DNA from: Shimia isoporae
GTDB taxonomy: Bacteria; Pseudomonadota; Alphaproteobacteria; Rhodobacterales; Rhodobacteraceae
Direction of reading: 5' to 3'
DNA: 64,000 nt
Assembly (NCBI RefSeq): GCF_004346865.1
Contig: NZ_SMGR01000003.1
Location: 124,001 to 188,000, forward strand
The notes beneath the pieces are model-generated. The model made no database searches. It was not told where the DNA came from and saw only the letters and a program-made list of their open reading frames with translations. The first letter of the stretch is position 1. Each line of letters opens with the position of its first letter. Positions 1 to 8,867 of this stretch are shown one piece after another. Position numbers and translations under genes: made by a program.

Positions 1-207
1 CCGGAGGCAATCGCGCTCATCACGGACGCCGTCGTAGAAGGCGCACGGGACGGCAAATCTGTAGCCGACCTCATGCAATCCGGCGCTCATGTGATCACGC
101 GTGACCAATGTATGGAGGGCATCCCGGAGATGATCCACGAAGTACAGGTCGAGGCCACTTTCCCAGACGGCACGAAACTCGTGACCGTTCACAACCCCAT
201 TCGCTGA
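1..207 (+). CDS. ureA: Urease gamma subunit, C-terminal part
   Basis: The reading frame is open from the first base and ends at TGA 205-207, so only the last 68 residues of the roughly 100-residue urease gamma subunit are present. The end of the protein ([20 protein letters not shown]) is the conserved UreA C-terminus. UreA is the smallest structural subunit of the cytoplasmic nickel enzyme that hydrolyses urea to ammonia and carbamate. Its position before ureB and ureC is the normal order. The 5' end, and presumably ureD and the operon promoter, lie outside the window. Confidence 0.95.
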   Translation, partial: PEAIALITDAVVEGARDGKSVADLMQSGAHVITRDQCMEGIPEMIHEVQVEATFPDGTKLVTVHNPIR

Positions 208-224
208 CTGTTCAGGAGAACCCT

Positions 225-392
225 ATGCAACGTTTCGCTGTTTCCGCATTCGCAATCACCGCCGCAGCACCGGCGGCCGCCCACGAAGGCCTACACTTGC
301 ACCCCCACGCAACAAGTCCTGTCTGGCTTGGCCTAATGATTGGCGGACTCATTCTGGGCTGTGTTGCTCTCTGGGCGGGCTCCGGCAAATGA
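225..392 (+). CDS. Small His-rich single-span membrane protein in the urease operon
   Basis: This 55-residue protein starts at ATG 225, preceded by an AGGAG-like ribosome site (212-217), and its stop overlaps the ureB start (ATGA at 389-392). Residues 1-19 look like a Sec signal peptide ending AAA. A short exported segment with five histidines (HEGLHLHPH) follows, then one hydrophobic helix (about 33-51). I do not recognise a named family. Its place between ureA and ureB and its histidines suggest, by inference only, a role in nickel or urea handling at the membrane. The tight overlap with ureB supports it being a real gene. Confidence 0.7.
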   Translation: MQRFAVSAFAITAAAPAAAHEGLHLHPHATSPVWLGLMIGGLILGCVALWAGSGK

Positions 393-697
393 TCCCCGGC
401 GAGCTCTTCGCCGCCGACGGCGACCTTACGCTGAACGATGGTGCCGAGGTGACTACTCTCATGGTGGCCAATACCGGGGACCGACCTATCCAGGTGGGCA
501 GCCATTATCATTTTGCGGAAACCAATCCGGCACTGGACTTCGATCGCGCTGCTGCCCACGGATTGCGCTTGGACATCGCCGCCGGCACGGCCGTGCGGTT
601 CGAACCCGGGCAACGGCGGGAAGTGCCACTCATACCCATTTCTGGCGCGCGCCGCATTTTCGGCTTCAACCAAAAGGTTATGGGGCCTCTCTCATGA
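389..697 (+). CDS. ureB: Urease beta subunit
   Basis: The 102-residue product begins [18 protein letters not shown], the typical UreB N-terminus, and its length matches the family. UreB packs with UreA and UreC to form the urease trimer-of-trimers and carries no catalytic metal ligand. It overlaps the preceding small membrane-protein gene by four bases (ATGA), so the two are probably translationally coupled. The next gene, an unusual lysine-rich protein, starts 28 bases downstream. Confidence 0.96.
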   Translation: MIPGELFAADGDLTLNDGAEVTTLMVANTGDRPIQVGSHYHFAETNPALDFDRAAAHGLRLDIAAGTAVRFEPGQRREVPLIPISGARRIFGFNQKVMGPLS

Positions 698-725
698 CCT
701 GATTTTCAAAAAGGAGACTTCAATT

Positions 726-1220
726 ATGACCCCTGTCACGACCCCGTTTACGGCCTCGCTCAGCAGCTTCCTTCTGATGTCGCGTATGGTTGAGCGACAA
801 ATGCGCACCAACCACGCGATGACCCGTGCAGCGCTCGCCTTTCTTACGCCGTATGCTCCCTCCGAGCCGACCGCGGTTGCGTCCGTCGGGAAATCCAAGT
901 CTCCGAAGAAAACGGTCTCGAAAGCAGCGCCAAAAGCGGCCGTGGGAAAGAACAAGTCAAAACCGACAGTGAAGCCCGAAGAACTGGTATTCAAATCTGT
1001 TGCCCCAAAGACTACCGGGCGGAATCCAGAGGAAAAGCCAAAATCCGTGGCGCGCAAAGCGCCTCCTGCGAAGTCGGCACCAGAAATTGTCGCCAAAACA
1101 ACCGACGCGCCAAAAGTAACAACAGTCGAACCAGTGACTCGCAAACGCACGCGGCAGCCATCCAAGCCGCCTGCGATGCCCAAAGCAAAAAAGACAACCA
1201 AGGCCAAAAAGCCCAGCTGA
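726..1220 (+). CDS. Lysine/alanine/proline-rich histone-tail-like protein between ureB and ureC
   Basis: The 164-residue ORF starts at ATG 726, behind a strong AAGGAG ribosome site (710-715). The frame is open further upstream, but that part overlaps ureB and has no such site. Residues 1-45 are ordinary and mildly amphipathic (several Met, Phe, Leu). From about residue 55 to the end the protein is almost entirely Lys, Ala, Pro, Thr and Val with repeated KKT, KAAPKA and KPSK-like blocks, resembling the disordered basic tail of histone H1-like or phasin-related proteins. No cysteine and no obvious enzyme motif were seen. The function is unknown. It could bind nucleic acid or act as a basic scaffold for assembly, but that is speculation. 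Confidence 0.75.
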   Translation: MTPVTTPFTASLSSFLLMSRMVERQMRTNHAMTRAALAFLTPYAPSEPTAVASVGKSKSPKKTVSKAAPKAAVGKNKSKPTVKPEELVFKSVAPKTTGRNPEEKPKSVARKAPPAKSAPEIVAKTTDAPKVTTVEPVTRKRTRQPSKPPAMPKAKKTTKAKKPS

Positions 1221-1248
1221 TCTGCTCCCACTCAAGAGAAACCACACG

Positions 1249-2988
1249 ATGCCTGCAAAAATAACCCGCTCCGACTACGCTGCCATGTTCGGCCCAACCG
1301 TTGGCGACAAGCTGCGCCTTGCCGACACTGAACTGGTCATCGAGGTCGAACGTGACCTTACCGCAGAAAGAGCGGGAGCAGGCGACTCTCTGGCTTACGG
1401 CGAAGAGGTCAAATTCGGCGGTGGGAAAGTGGTCCGGGACGGCATGGGCCAAGCCCAGACCACACGTGCTGAGGGTGCCGTAGACACGGTCATCACCAAC
1501 GCGTTGATCGTAGATCACTCGGGCATCTACAAGGCAGACGTAGGTCTCAAGGATGGTCGTATTGCAAAAATCGGTAAGGCGGGTAACCCGGATACGCAAC
1601 CGGGTGTCGACATCATTGTCGGGCCCGGCACAGAGGCCATCGCTGGCGAAGGCAAGATATTGACCGCAGGCGGATTTGACAGCCACATCCACTACATTTG
1701 CCCGCAACAGATCGAGGACGCCTTGCATTCGGGGCTAACCACCATGTTGGGCGGCGGAACCGGCCCGGCACACGGAACGCTCGCAACCACCTGCACACCC
1801 GGTCCTTGGCACATCGGGCGCATGCTGCAATCTGCGGATGCTTTTCCGATGAACCTCGCTTTTGCAGGCAAGGGCAACGCGTCGCTTCCGGCCGCTCTGG
1901 AAGAACAGGTCAAAGGCGGGGCCTGCGCACTGAAACTGCACGAAGATTGGGGTACAACGCCTGCCGCAATCGATTGCTGCCTATCGGTCGCGGACGACAT
2001 GGACGTTCAAGTCATGATCCACACCGATACTCTCAATGAATCCGGTTTTGTCGAAAATACAGTTGCGGCAATGAAAGGTCGCACGATTCACGCCTTTCAC
2101 ACCGAAGGCGCGGGCGGAGGTCACGCGCCCGACATCATCAAGATTTGCGGTGAAGAGCACGTCCTGCCGTCGTCCACCAACCCAACCCGACCATTCACCG
2201 TCAACACAGTAGACGAGCACCTCGACATGCTGATGGTTTGTCACCATCTCGACAAATCGATCCCCGAAGACGTGGCCTTCGCCGAAAGTCGTATCAGGCG
2301 GGAGACAATCGCCGCAGAAGACATCCTTCATGACATGGGCGCCTTCTCAATCATCGCGTCGGACAGTCAGGCCATGGGCCGTGTCGGCGAGGTGCTGATC
2401 CGAACATGGCAAACTGCCGACAAAATGAAGAAACAGCGCGGTCGTCTACCCGAAGAAACTGGAGAGAACGACAATTTCCGGGTGCGCCGCTATATCGCAA
2501 AATACACGATCAATCCCGCGATCGCGCACGGACTCAGTCATCAGATTGGATCGATCGAGGAAGGCAAGCGCGCCGACCTCGTGCTTTGGAATCCGGCTTT
2601 CTTCGGAGTTAAGCCTGAAATGGTTCTGATCGGCGGCTCTATTGTCTGTGCACAGATGGGCGATCCTAACGCTTCCATTCCAACGCCTCAGCCGGTCTAT
2701 TCAAGACCCATGTTTGGTGCGTATGGTCGCGCGGTCGAAAATTCCGCTGTTGTATTTGTATCCGAGGCAGCGCAGGCCGAGGACATTGGCGCCAGCTTGG
2801 GCCTCGCCAAGCAAACACTGGCGGTCCAGAACACGCGCAATATCGGAAAATCGGACTTGAAACTAAACGATGCTACGCCAGAGATCGAAGTGCATCCGGA
2901 AACCTACGAAGTACGCGCTGATGGCGAATTGTTGACCTGTCAGCCAGCCGAGGTTTTGCCGATGGCACAACGTTATTTCATGTTCTGA
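1249..2988 (+). CDS. ureC: Urease alpha (catalytic) subunit
   Basis: UreC carries the dinuclear nickel centre that hydrolyses urea. The 579-residue product has all expected residues: nickel-binding His146 and His148 ([10 protein letters not shown]), the carbamylated Lys229 (KLHEDWG), His258 (MIHTD), His284 ([15 protein letters not shown]), the flap Cys331-His332 ([13 protein letters not shown]) and Asp372 ([11 protein letters not shown]). The length is slightly above the usual 567-572. Nothing suggests inactivation. It lies 28 bases after the lysine-rich gene and is followed by a 150-base gap before the DUF1127 gene. Confidence 0.98.
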   Translation: MPAKITRSDYAAMFGPTVGDKLRLADTELVIEVERDLTAERAGAGDSLAYGEEVKFGGGKVVRDGMGQAQTTRAEGAVDTVITNALIVDHSGIYKADVGLKDGRIAKIGKAGNPDTQPGVDIIVGPGTEAIAGEGKILTAGGFDSHIHYICPQQIEDALHSGLTTMLGGGTGPAHGTLATTCTPGPWHIGRMLQSADAFPMNLAFAGKGNASLPAALEEQVKGGACALKLHEDWGTTPAAIDCCLSVADDMDVQVMIHTDTLNESGFVENTVAAMKGRTIHAFHTEGAGGGHAPDIIKICGEEHVLPSSTNPTRPFTVNTVDEHLDMLMVCHHLDKSIPEDVAFAESRIRRETIAAEDILHDMGAFSIIASDSQAMGRVGEVLIRTWQTADKMKKQRGRLPEETGENDNFRVRRYIAKYTINPAIAHGLSHQIGSIEEGKRADLVLWNPAFFGVKPEMVLIGGSIVCAQMGDPNASIPTPQPVYSRPMFGAYGRAVENSAVVFVSEAAQAEDIGASLGLAKQTLAVQNTRNIGKSDLKLNDATPEIEVHPETYEVRADGELLTCQPAEVLPMAQRYFMF

Positions 2989-3138
2989 GGGTGTCAGCAG
3001 GCCTTGGTAACACTTTGGAAATGCTGCATTGCAGCGACCGCAACACAGCTATGACGAAAGCCACACTACACATGTCAACCATTCTGACGCATATCAGTAA
3101 GCGAGGGAGGACCAGAGTTTTTACAAACGAGGTTCGAA

Positions 3139-3366
3139 ATGGCACTGACCGATACGACACACTCCGCAGCCCCGATTTCGCTGGGCAAAATCGTTGCAGC
3201 ACCGTTCCATGCGATCGGCCGCTTCTTTGTAGCGATCATGGAAAACAACAGCCGCATCCAGCGCGTCGACGCTCTGAATGCAATGACCGACGAGCAACTC
3301 GCGGAACGCGGAATTCGCCGCGAAGACATCGTGCGCCACGTTTTCGGCGACTACATGCACATCTGA
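3139..3366 (+). CDS. DUF1127 small protein in the urease operon
   Basis: This 75-residue protein ends with the DUF1127 pattern: a hydrophobic helix (about 15-34), then RVDALNAMTDEQLAERGIRR and a short tail. DUF1127 proteins are small, often basic alphaproteobacterial proteins; some have roles in RNA turnover and in carbon and phosphate metabolism, but most are uncharacterised. A purine-rich stretch including AACGAGG (3126-3132) precedes the start. It lies between ureC and ureE and ends 25 bases before ureE, so it is probably cotranscribed. Whether it has a urease role is unknown. Confidence 0.8.
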   Translation: MALTDTTHSAAPISLGKIVAAPFHAIGRFFVAIMENNSRIQRVDALNAMTDEQLAERGIRREDIVRHVFGDYMHI

Positions 3367-3391
3367 TCGGGTGGGCCACCGGAGGTGCGGC

Positions 3392-3883
3392 ATGACTGCA
3401 CTGCCAACCGCCCGCTCCTATCACAGCCACGCGCACGCCCCGTCATCGGGGCGTGTGGCCTTGACGTACGAAGACCGATTTCTTCGCCGCAAAACCTTGC
3501 AGCTCGAAGACGGCAGCCGCATCCTTGTTGATTTACCGAAGACAACCTCACTCGATCACGGTGGGGTTTTGGTGATGACCGATGGAGCGGAGATCACCGT
3601 TTCAGCAGCTCCTGAAGAGTTGATGGCGATCACCGCGGACGATCTAACACGTATCGCCTGGCATATCGGCAACCGCCACACACCGTGCCAAATTGAGTCA
3701 GATCGTTTGCTCATTCAACCAGACCACGTGATCCGGGAATTGCTTGCACTGCTCGGCGCCACTGTTACCGATGTAACAGAGCCATTTACGCCCGAGGGTG
3801 GTGCCTATGGCCACGGTCGCACACACGGCCATGACCACAGCCACCCACACGCCCATGACCACAGCCACGATCATGACCACTGA
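3392..3883 (+). CDS. ureE: Urease accessory nickel metallochaperone UreE
   Basis: UreE delivers nickel to the UreDFG-urease complex. I chose ATG 3392 (163 residues), with GGAGG at 3381-3385, over the upstream GTG 3371. The N-terminal domain (EDRFLRRKTLQLEDGSRILV) and the metal-binding domain (AWHIGNRHTPCQIESDRLLI) are typical. The C-terminal tail is rich in His and Asp (GHGRTHGHDHSHPHAHDHSH), a nickel-buffering extension. The tail is encoded by a duplicated 16-base unit starting at 3829 and 3853. The last 11 bases overlap ureF. Confidence 0.95.
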   Translation: MTALPTARSYHSHAHAPSSGRVALTYEDRFLRRKTLQLEDGSRILVDLPKTTSLDHGGVLVMTDGAEITVSAAPEELMAITADDLTRIAWHIGNRHTPCQIESDRLLIQPDHVIRELLALLGATVTDVTEPFTPEGGAYGHGRTHGHDHSHPHAHDHSHDHDH

Positions 3884-4514
3884 TCCGGTTCTGACGCTTA
3901 CTCAATGGCTTTCGCCGGCCTTTCCGGTGGGCGCATTCACCTACAGCCACGGATTGGAACATCTCGTCGCAACCGGCACTGTGACGAATGCGGCAACCTT
4001 CTTCGAATGGCTGACTGACACGCTTCGCCACGGCGCTGGCCGAAGCGATGTGATCCTGCTTGCTGCTGCCTTTAGGGCGGACACCGCTGAACTGCAGGAG
4101 ATCGACGACCTCGCTCGCGCACTCGCTCCGAGTTCCGAACGCCTCCTTGAAACGGGACAGCAGGGCAGCGCTTTCTCCCGAACTGTCGCGGCCATTCACA
4201 ATATTGACTTGCCGGCGCTGACATACCCTGTCGCGGTCGGGCATGCTGCGCGCTTACAAAACCTTCCGTTGGAAGAAACGGCCCGATTGTTCCTGCACGC
4301 CTTTGCCGCCAACCTGACATCTGCTGCGACGCGGCTCGTTCCGCTTGGACAGACCGAGGCACAGGCTGCGCTCTTACGGTCAACTCAGCTTTGCAAAGAC
4401 ATTGCTGCCACCGCGATTACCGAAACAATTGACGACATTGCCTCAACCACATTTGCTTCCGACATTGCTTCTATGAACCATGAAACGCAGTATTCGAGGC
4501 TTTTCCGCTCATGA
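3873..4514 (+). CDS. ureF: Urease accessory protein UreF
   Basis: UreF joins UreD and UreG in the complex that activates apo-urease. The 213-residue product from ATG 3873 begins MTTDPVLTLTQWLSPAFPVG, including the family motif SPAFPVGAFTYSHGLE. The frame is open upstream with several in-frame ATGs, but these lie in the ureE histidine-tail repeat and give a low-complexity Met/Thr/Ala leader, so 3873 is preferred. It overlaps ureE by 11 bases and the next membrane-protein gene by four (ATGA at 4511), indicating tight coupling. Confidence 0.94.
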   Translation: MTTDPVLTLTQWLSPAFPVGAFTYSHGLEHLVATGTVTNAATFFEWLTDTLRHGAGRSDVILLAAAFRADTAELQEIDDLARALAPSSERLLETGQQGSAFSRTVAAIHNIDLPALTYPVAVGHAARLQNLPLEETARLFLHAFAANLTSAATRLVPLGQTEAQAALLRSTQLCKDIAATAITETIDDIASTTFASDIASMNHETQYSRLFRS

Positions 4515-4921
4515 CCGTGATCGCGACGCTACTTTCAGGGGCGCTCTTGATACCGGCTGCCCTGCACCTCTTATGGGCAATCGGCTTTTGGTTTCCTATC
4601 AAGGATGAAACGGCATTGGCCCGCGCGACGGTCGGTGCCAAAGGCATTACCCGCATGCCCCCAGCGATTCCATGCGCGGTTGTCGCGATGGCTCTGTTGT
4701 TTGCCGCCATCCTGCCTCATGTTCCAGCTTTTCCATTGCAAAGCCTAATGATGAGTGGCGCAGCGGCCGTCTTTCTGCTGCGCGGCCTGATCGCTTACAC
4801 GCCATTCTGGCGGAAGCACTTCTGCGAAGAGCCTTTCGCATCGCTTGACCGCCGGTTCTTTAGCCCGCTGATCCTCGCAATGGGCGTAGCTTTCCTAATC
4901 TTACGACTTCAAGGAACCTGA
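4511..4921 (+). CDS. Small integral membrane protein (DUF3995-like) between ureF and ureG
   Basis: The 136-residue product has about four hydrophobic helices (near residues 3-25, 53-72, 77-95 and 115-132) and short loops, with a conserved-looking [10 protein letters not shown] near the first helix. The overall pattern resembles DUF3995 membrane proteins, but this is only a pattern match. It overlaps ureF by four bases and ends one base before the ureG start, so it is clearly an operon member. A role in urea or nickel movement is possible, though it is shorter than the UreI, HupE/UreJ and Yut families and lacks an obvious metal motif. Confidence 0.75.
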   Translation: MTVIATLLSGALLIPAALHLLWAIGFWFPIKDETALARATVGAKGITRMPPAIPCAVVAMALLFAAILPHVPAFPLQSLMMSGAAAVFLLRGLIAYTPFWRKHFCEEPFASLDRRFFSPLILAMGVAFLILRLQGT

Positions 4922-4922
4922 T

Positions 4923-5552
4923 ATGTCTTCACCCAATGGCCCTCTCCGCATCGGCATCGGCGGTCCCGTCGGCGCTGGAAAAACCACGTTGACGGCCAAC
5001 CTGTGCCGAGCGCTACGCGACAAGCTGTCCGTGGCCGTCGTAACCAACGATATCTACACTCGTGAAGATGCCGAAGAGCTGATGCGTCAACAGGTCTTGC
5101 CACTTGAACGCATAAAGGGCGTCGAAACCGGAGGCTGCCCCCACACAGCCATTCGCGAAGACGCCTCGATCAACCTTGCCGCAATCGACGAGCTCAATAA
5201 GGAAATACCTGATCTGGACATCATCCTGATTGAAAGCGGTGGCGACAATCTGTCTGCCACTTTCAGTCCCGAACTGGCAGACTTGACTATCTACGTGATC
5301 GACACTGCCGCTGGGGAGGAGATACCACGCAAAGGCGGCCCTGCTATCACCCGTTCCGACATTCTGATCATCAACAAAACCGACCTCGCCCCCTATGTGG
5401 GGGCAAGTCTCGAGGTGATGGAGCGTGACGCCAACAAAATGCGTGGAACGCGTCCGTTCGTTTTTGCCAGCCTTCGCAGTGGCAAGGGATTGGACGCCAT
5501 TCTTCCTCTGATCGGCGAAATCGGCGGTGTTCCGGAACTCATGGCAAGCTAA
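4923..5552 (+). CDS. ureG: Urease accessory GTPase UreG
   Basis: UreG is the SIMIBI-class GTPase that powers nickel insertion. The 209-residue product has the P-loop [10 protein letters not shown] (13-22), the family's [13 protein letters not shown], the metal-binding CPH in [34 protein letters not shown], and the guanine-specificity motif NKTD. All are intact and the length is normal. It is the last urease gene here and is followed by a hairpin that may end the operon. Confidence 0.97.
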   Translation: MSSPNGPLRIGIGGPVGAGKTTLTANLCRALRDKLSVAVVTNDIYTREDAEELMRQQVLPLERIKGVETGGCPHTAIREDASINLAAIDELNKEIPDLDIILIESGGDNLSATFSPELADLTIYVIDTAAGEEIPRKGGPAITRSDILIINKTDLAPYVGASLEVMERDANKMRGTRPFVFASLRSGKGLDAILPLIGEIGGVPELMAS

Positions 5553-5586
5553 ACGACGCCACGCGCATACGACCAAATTCTTACTA

Positions 5587-5606
5587 CCCAGCGGCTTTCC
5601 GCTGGG
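5587..5606 (+). terminator. Hairpin after ureG
   Basis: Perfect 8-bp stem CCCAGCGG/CCGCTGGG with a CTTT loop, 35 bases after the ureG stop and 51 before the dctP start. Only two T residues follow, so it is a weak intrinsic terminator at best. Its position makes it the likely 3' end of the urease transcript. Confidence 0.5.
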
Positions 5607-5656
5607 TTAGGCTCCCTCTGTGAAACGGCGCCAAAGCCGTTCAATGGGAGGATATC

Positions 5657-6673
5657 ATGAAGAAATTTTTAGGCCGCACCGCTGCGGCTGCACTCACTTT
5701 GGCCTTCGCCACCGAAGCAATGGCCACCGAATGGAACGTATCTCTTTGGGGCAAGCGCCGCGCTTTCACCGAGCATGTTGAAAAGCTTGCTGAACTGGTG
5801 AGCGAAAAAACCGGCGGCGAGTTTACGCTGAATATCTCGTACGGCGGCTTGTCAAAGAACCGCGAAAACCTTGACGGCATCTCGATCGGCGCATTTGAAA
5901 TGGCTCAGTTCTGCGCTGGCTATCACCGCGACAAGAACCGTGTGATCACCGTTCTCGAACTGCCTTTCCTTGGTGTGTCCAACCTTGCCGAAGAAGTGGC
6001 CGTCTCCAAAGCGGTCTATGCGCACCCCGCAGCCACCGAGGAAATGGAACAGTGGAACGCCATGCTGCTGATGACGTCACCGATGCCGCAGTACAATCTC
6101 GTCGGCACTGGCGAGCCCCGTGACACGCTTGCGGAATTCGACGGTATGCGCGTTCGTGCAACCGGCGGCCTCGGCAAAGCTTTCGAAGCGGTTGGTGGGG
6201 TTCCGACCTCTGTGACTGCGACCGAAGCTTATCAAGCGATGGAAAGCGGCGTTGTTGACACCGTGGCCTTTGCCCAGCACGCGCACCTGTCGTTTGGCAC
6301 AATCAATCAGGCCGACTGGTGGACCGCCAACCTCAACCCCGGCACCGTGAACTGCCCGGTTGTTGTCAACATCGACGCGTATGACGCGCTGTCCGATGAC
6401 CATCGCGCAGCTCTCGACAGCTCCGTTGACGAAGCTCTGGCGCACTACGTTGCAAACTACGGCACCCTTCTGGAGAAGTGGGACGGCGTTCTCGCCGAAA
6501 AAGGCGTTGAAAAAGTCATGATCGAGGACTCGGTGATTGCCGAGTTTCGTGCAAAGGCAGCCGATCCGATCCGTGCGGCATGGATCGCAGACATGGAAGG
6601 CCAAGGACTGCCGGGTCAGGAACTCTATGATCTGGTTGTAAAAACCCTCGAGGATCATCGCGCGTCCAACTAA
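5657..6673 (+). CDS. dctP: TRAP transporter substrate-binding protein (DctP family)
   Basis: This 338-residue periplasmic binding protein has a Sec signal peptide (about 1-23, ending AMA) and DctP-family features such as ISYGGLSKNRENLDGISIGA and the FDGMRVRATGG region that contains the carboxylate-binding Arg. A GGGAGG ribosome site (5646-5651) precedes ATG 5657. It is the first gene of a dctPQM operon that imports a solute, usually an organic acid, using a sodium gradient. The substrate cannot be read from the sequence. Its place downstream of urease is suggestive only. Confidence 0.92.
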   Translation: MKKFLGRTAAAALTLAFATEAMATEWNVSLWGKRRAFTEHVEKLAELVSEKTGGEFTLNISYGGLSKNRENLDGISIGAFEMAQFCAGYHRDKNRVITVLELPFLGVSNLAEEVAVSKAVYAHPAATEEMEQWNAMLLMTSPMPQYNLVGTGEPRDTLAEFDGMRVRATGGLGKAFEAVGGVPTSVTATEAYQAMESGVVDTVAFAQHAHLSFGTINQADWWTANLNPGTVNCPVVVNIDAYDALSDDHRAALDSSVDEALAHYVANYGTLLEKWDGVLAEKGVEKVMIEDSVIAEFRAKAADPIRAAWIADMEGQGLPGQELYDLVVKTLEDHRASN

Positions 6674-6689
6674 ACGCTCCGAACTCCGA

Positions 6690-6720
6690 AACGGCCCCGA
6701 CCTCGCGCGGGGCCGTTTTC
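6690..6720 (+). terminator. GC hairpin with T-run between dctP and dctQ
   Basis: Stem AACGGCCCCG/CGGGGCCGTT (6690-6699 with 6708-6717) around an eight-base loop, running into TTTT. It has the form of an intrinsic terminator but lies inside the operon. It probably trims or stabilises dctP mRNA so that the binding protein is made in excess over the membrane subunits. Confidence 0.7.
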
Positions 6721-6750
6721 ACATACGAAAAATGACATGGGGGAATGCAC

Positions 6751-7386
6751 ATGGCCAACAGCGCCGCCGTGCTTGAAGACGACAGCCTGCTTTCGCGGCT
6801 GGACCGTCATCTGCTTAAACTGGAAACCTTCTTTGCCCTGCTCAGCGGTCTCGCGGTCTTCAGCCTCATGTTCCTCGCCGCTTATTCGGTTGGCGGTCGG
6901 AAATTTTTTGCTTCTCCCCTGTCGGGCTACGTGGATTACATCGAAACGCTCATGCCGCTGATCGCAGTTATGGGCATCGCCTTTGTGCAGCGAGACGGCA
7001 GCCATATCCGAATGGACATGGTCATCGGGCAGCTAAAAGGCCGAGCCCTTTGGGGTGCAGAGTTGCTTTCGGTGGTCCTGATTTTGCTGTTGATGATCGC
7101 CCTCACAATGGGCAGTTGGGCCCATTTCGAACGGTCCTTTGATTGCGCCCGTCCACTCTGCTCGCGCGACAGCTCCATCGACATTGGCATCCCGATCTGG
7201 CCGTCGAAATTGATTGTGCCGGTCGCATTTTTTGTAATGTGCCTTCGCCTTGCCATTCAGGTCATTGGATACGGCCGCGCCTTCTTCCTAAATCTGCCCG
7301 CGCCCGTAGCCGTGCCACTTGTTCAAACCATCGAGGAACAGGCCCGCGCTGAGGTTGATCACCTCGGAGGGACGCCCAATGGATAA
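6751..7386 (+). CDS. dctQ: TRAP transporter small membrane subunit (DctQ)
   Basis: The 211-residue product has four predicted membrane helices (about 27-47, 64-83, 105-127 and 152-172), as in DctQ. An in-frame ATG lies six bases upstream (6745), but the GGGGGA site at 6739-6744 abuts it and is properly spaced for ATG 6751, which I prefer. DctQ pairs with DctM in the membrane. Its end overlaps dctM by eight bases. The long C-terminal tail after the last helix is somewhat acidic. Confidence 0.88.
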   Translation: MANSAAVLEDDSLLSRLDRHLLKLETFFALLSGLAVFSLMFLAAYSVGGRKFFASPLSGYVDYIETLMPLIAVMGIAFVQRDGSHIRMDMVIGQLKGRALWGAELLSVVLILLLMIALTMGSWAHFERSFDCARPLCSRDSSIDIGIPIWPSKLIVPVAFFVMCLRLAIQVIGYGRAFFLNLPAPVAVPLVQTIEEQARAEVDHLGGTPNG

Positions 7387-8806
7387 CATCACAATCGGCC
7401 TCTGGGTGACCGGTGGTATGCTCGTACTCGTGGTGCTTGGCATGCGCGTTGCCTTCGCGGCGGCATTGGCAGGTTTCATCGGTCTTGTCTGGATTTTCTG
7501 GGCCAAATTCGGTTACGCGCCTGACAAACTCCTCTACTGGAACGAGCGGCGTGAAATTTGGGATGGGGCGCTTGGGAAATCCATCGCCATCGCAGGTTCG
7601 GTGCCGCACTCCAAAGTCTCGTCACAGGCCCTCAGCCTCATTCCGACTTTCATTCTGATCGGCTATCTCGCCTACCACGCCAAACTCACCACAGCCCTGT
7701 TTGAGGCCGCCAAACGCTGGATAGCCTGGGTCCCCGGTGGCCTTGCCGTGTCTACAGTTTTCGCCACCGCCGGTTTCGCCGCAGTGTCGGGCGCATCGGT
7801 GGCAACTGCTGCCGTCTTTGCCCGTATCGCGATTCCGGAGATGTTGAAATCCGGTTACAACAAGCAGTTCGCGGCAGGCGTTGTGGCCGCAGGCGGCACT
7901 CTTGCCTCACTGATCCCGCCCAGTGCGATCCTTGTGATTTACGCAATCATCGTGGAGCAAGACGTCGGTAAGCTGCTATTGGCTGGCTTCATACCGGGCG
8001 CATTTTCCGCCGTGATTTACGGCGCGATGATCGTGGGAATTGCCGTTATTTTCAAAACTGTCGGACCGCCGGTCACGGGGTTCACATGGCGCGAGCGCTT
8101 CGCTTCCCTGCCGCCAGCCTTGCCTATTGTGGCTGTCGTCGTGATCATCATCTTCTTTGTCTACAATCCTTTCGGGGACGCTTGGGGTACCCCGACTGAA
8201 GGCGGAGCGGTGGGCGCATTTATCGTTTTCTTGATGGCGCTGTATCAGGGGATGCGTTGGAAAGAACTAAAGATCGCGCTTCTGGACACGGCCAAACTCA
8301 CAGTGATGATCTTTACCATTATCTGGGGGGTCTTGATCTACGTGCGCTTCCTTGGGTTTGCCGATCTGCCCGGTGCGTTTTCGGACTGGATCACGTCGCT
8401 GCAAATGTCGCCTTGGCTGATTCTGATCTGCATCCTTTTGGCCTATGCGGTCCTGGGCATGTTCATGGACGCCATCGGAATGCTCCTGCTGACATTGCCG
8501 GTTGTCTATCCGGCCGTGATGGCCCTGAACGGCGGTGAGGCTGTAACGGCTGCAGAAAGCACTTTCGGGATGAGCGGCACCATGTGTGCAATCTGGTTTG
8601 GCATTCTGGTGGTCAAAATGGCCGAGTTCTGTCTGATTACACCACCAATCGGGCTGAACTGCTTTGTAGTGGCCGGTGTACGCGATGATTTGACCGTGCA
8701 GGACGTTTTCAAAGGTGTGACACCGTTCTTTATCGCGGATGCCATCACCATCGCTCTGCTTGTGGCGTTCCCCTCGATTGTGCTCTGGCTGCCATCCTTG
8801 GCATGA
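7379..8806 (+). CDS. dctM: TRAP transporter large permease subunit (DctM)
   Basis: DctM is the transport channel of the TRAP system. The 475-residue product from ATG 7379 is hydrophobic throughout with about 12 helices and carries family signatures such as GASVATAAVFARIAIPEM, the GGTLASLIPPSAILVIYAI region and GMFMDAIGMLLLTLPVVYP. It overlaps dctQ. A loop at about 50-75 (FWAKFGYAPDKLLYWNERRE) is more hydrophilic than in many DctM proteins, and the protein is longer than the usual 425-435 residues. Confidence 0.93.
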   Translation: MDNITIGLWVTGGMLVLVVLGMRVAFAAALAGFIGLVWIFWAKFGYAPDKLLYWNERREIWDGALGKSIAIAGSVPHSKVSSQALSLIPTFILIGYLAYHAKLTTALFEAAKRWIAWVPGGLAVSTVFATAGFAAVSGASVATAAVFARIAIPEMLKSGYNKQFAAGVVAAGGTLASLIPPSAILVIYAIIVEQDVGKLLLAGFIPGAFSAVIYGAMIVGIAVIFKTVGPPVTGFTWRERFASLPPALPIVAVVVIIIFFVYNPFGDAWGTPTEGGAVGAFIVFLMALYQGMRWKELKIALLDTAKLTVMIFTIIWGVLIYVRFLGFADLPGAFSDWITSLQMSPWLILICILLAYAVLGMFMDAIGMLLLTLPVVYPAVMALNGGEAVTAAESTFGMSGTMCAIWFGILVVKMAEFCLITPPIGLNCFVVAGVRDDLTVQDVFKGVTPFFIADAITIALLVAFPSIVLWLPSLA

Positions 8807-8867
8807 CAACCCAAGGTCATGAAGGTCACAGTTGAGGCACGCGTCGCGTGTGTCTATTGGTGTGTGC

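Noticed and set aside
1012-1728. 238-codon minus-strand ORF across the lysine-rich gene and ureC
   Set aside because: Overlaps two supported genes on the other strand and has no domain or ribosome site.
5587-5606. Considered as a strong intrinsic terminator for the urease operon
   Set aside because: The stem is good but only two T residues follow, so it is listed only as a weak terminator.
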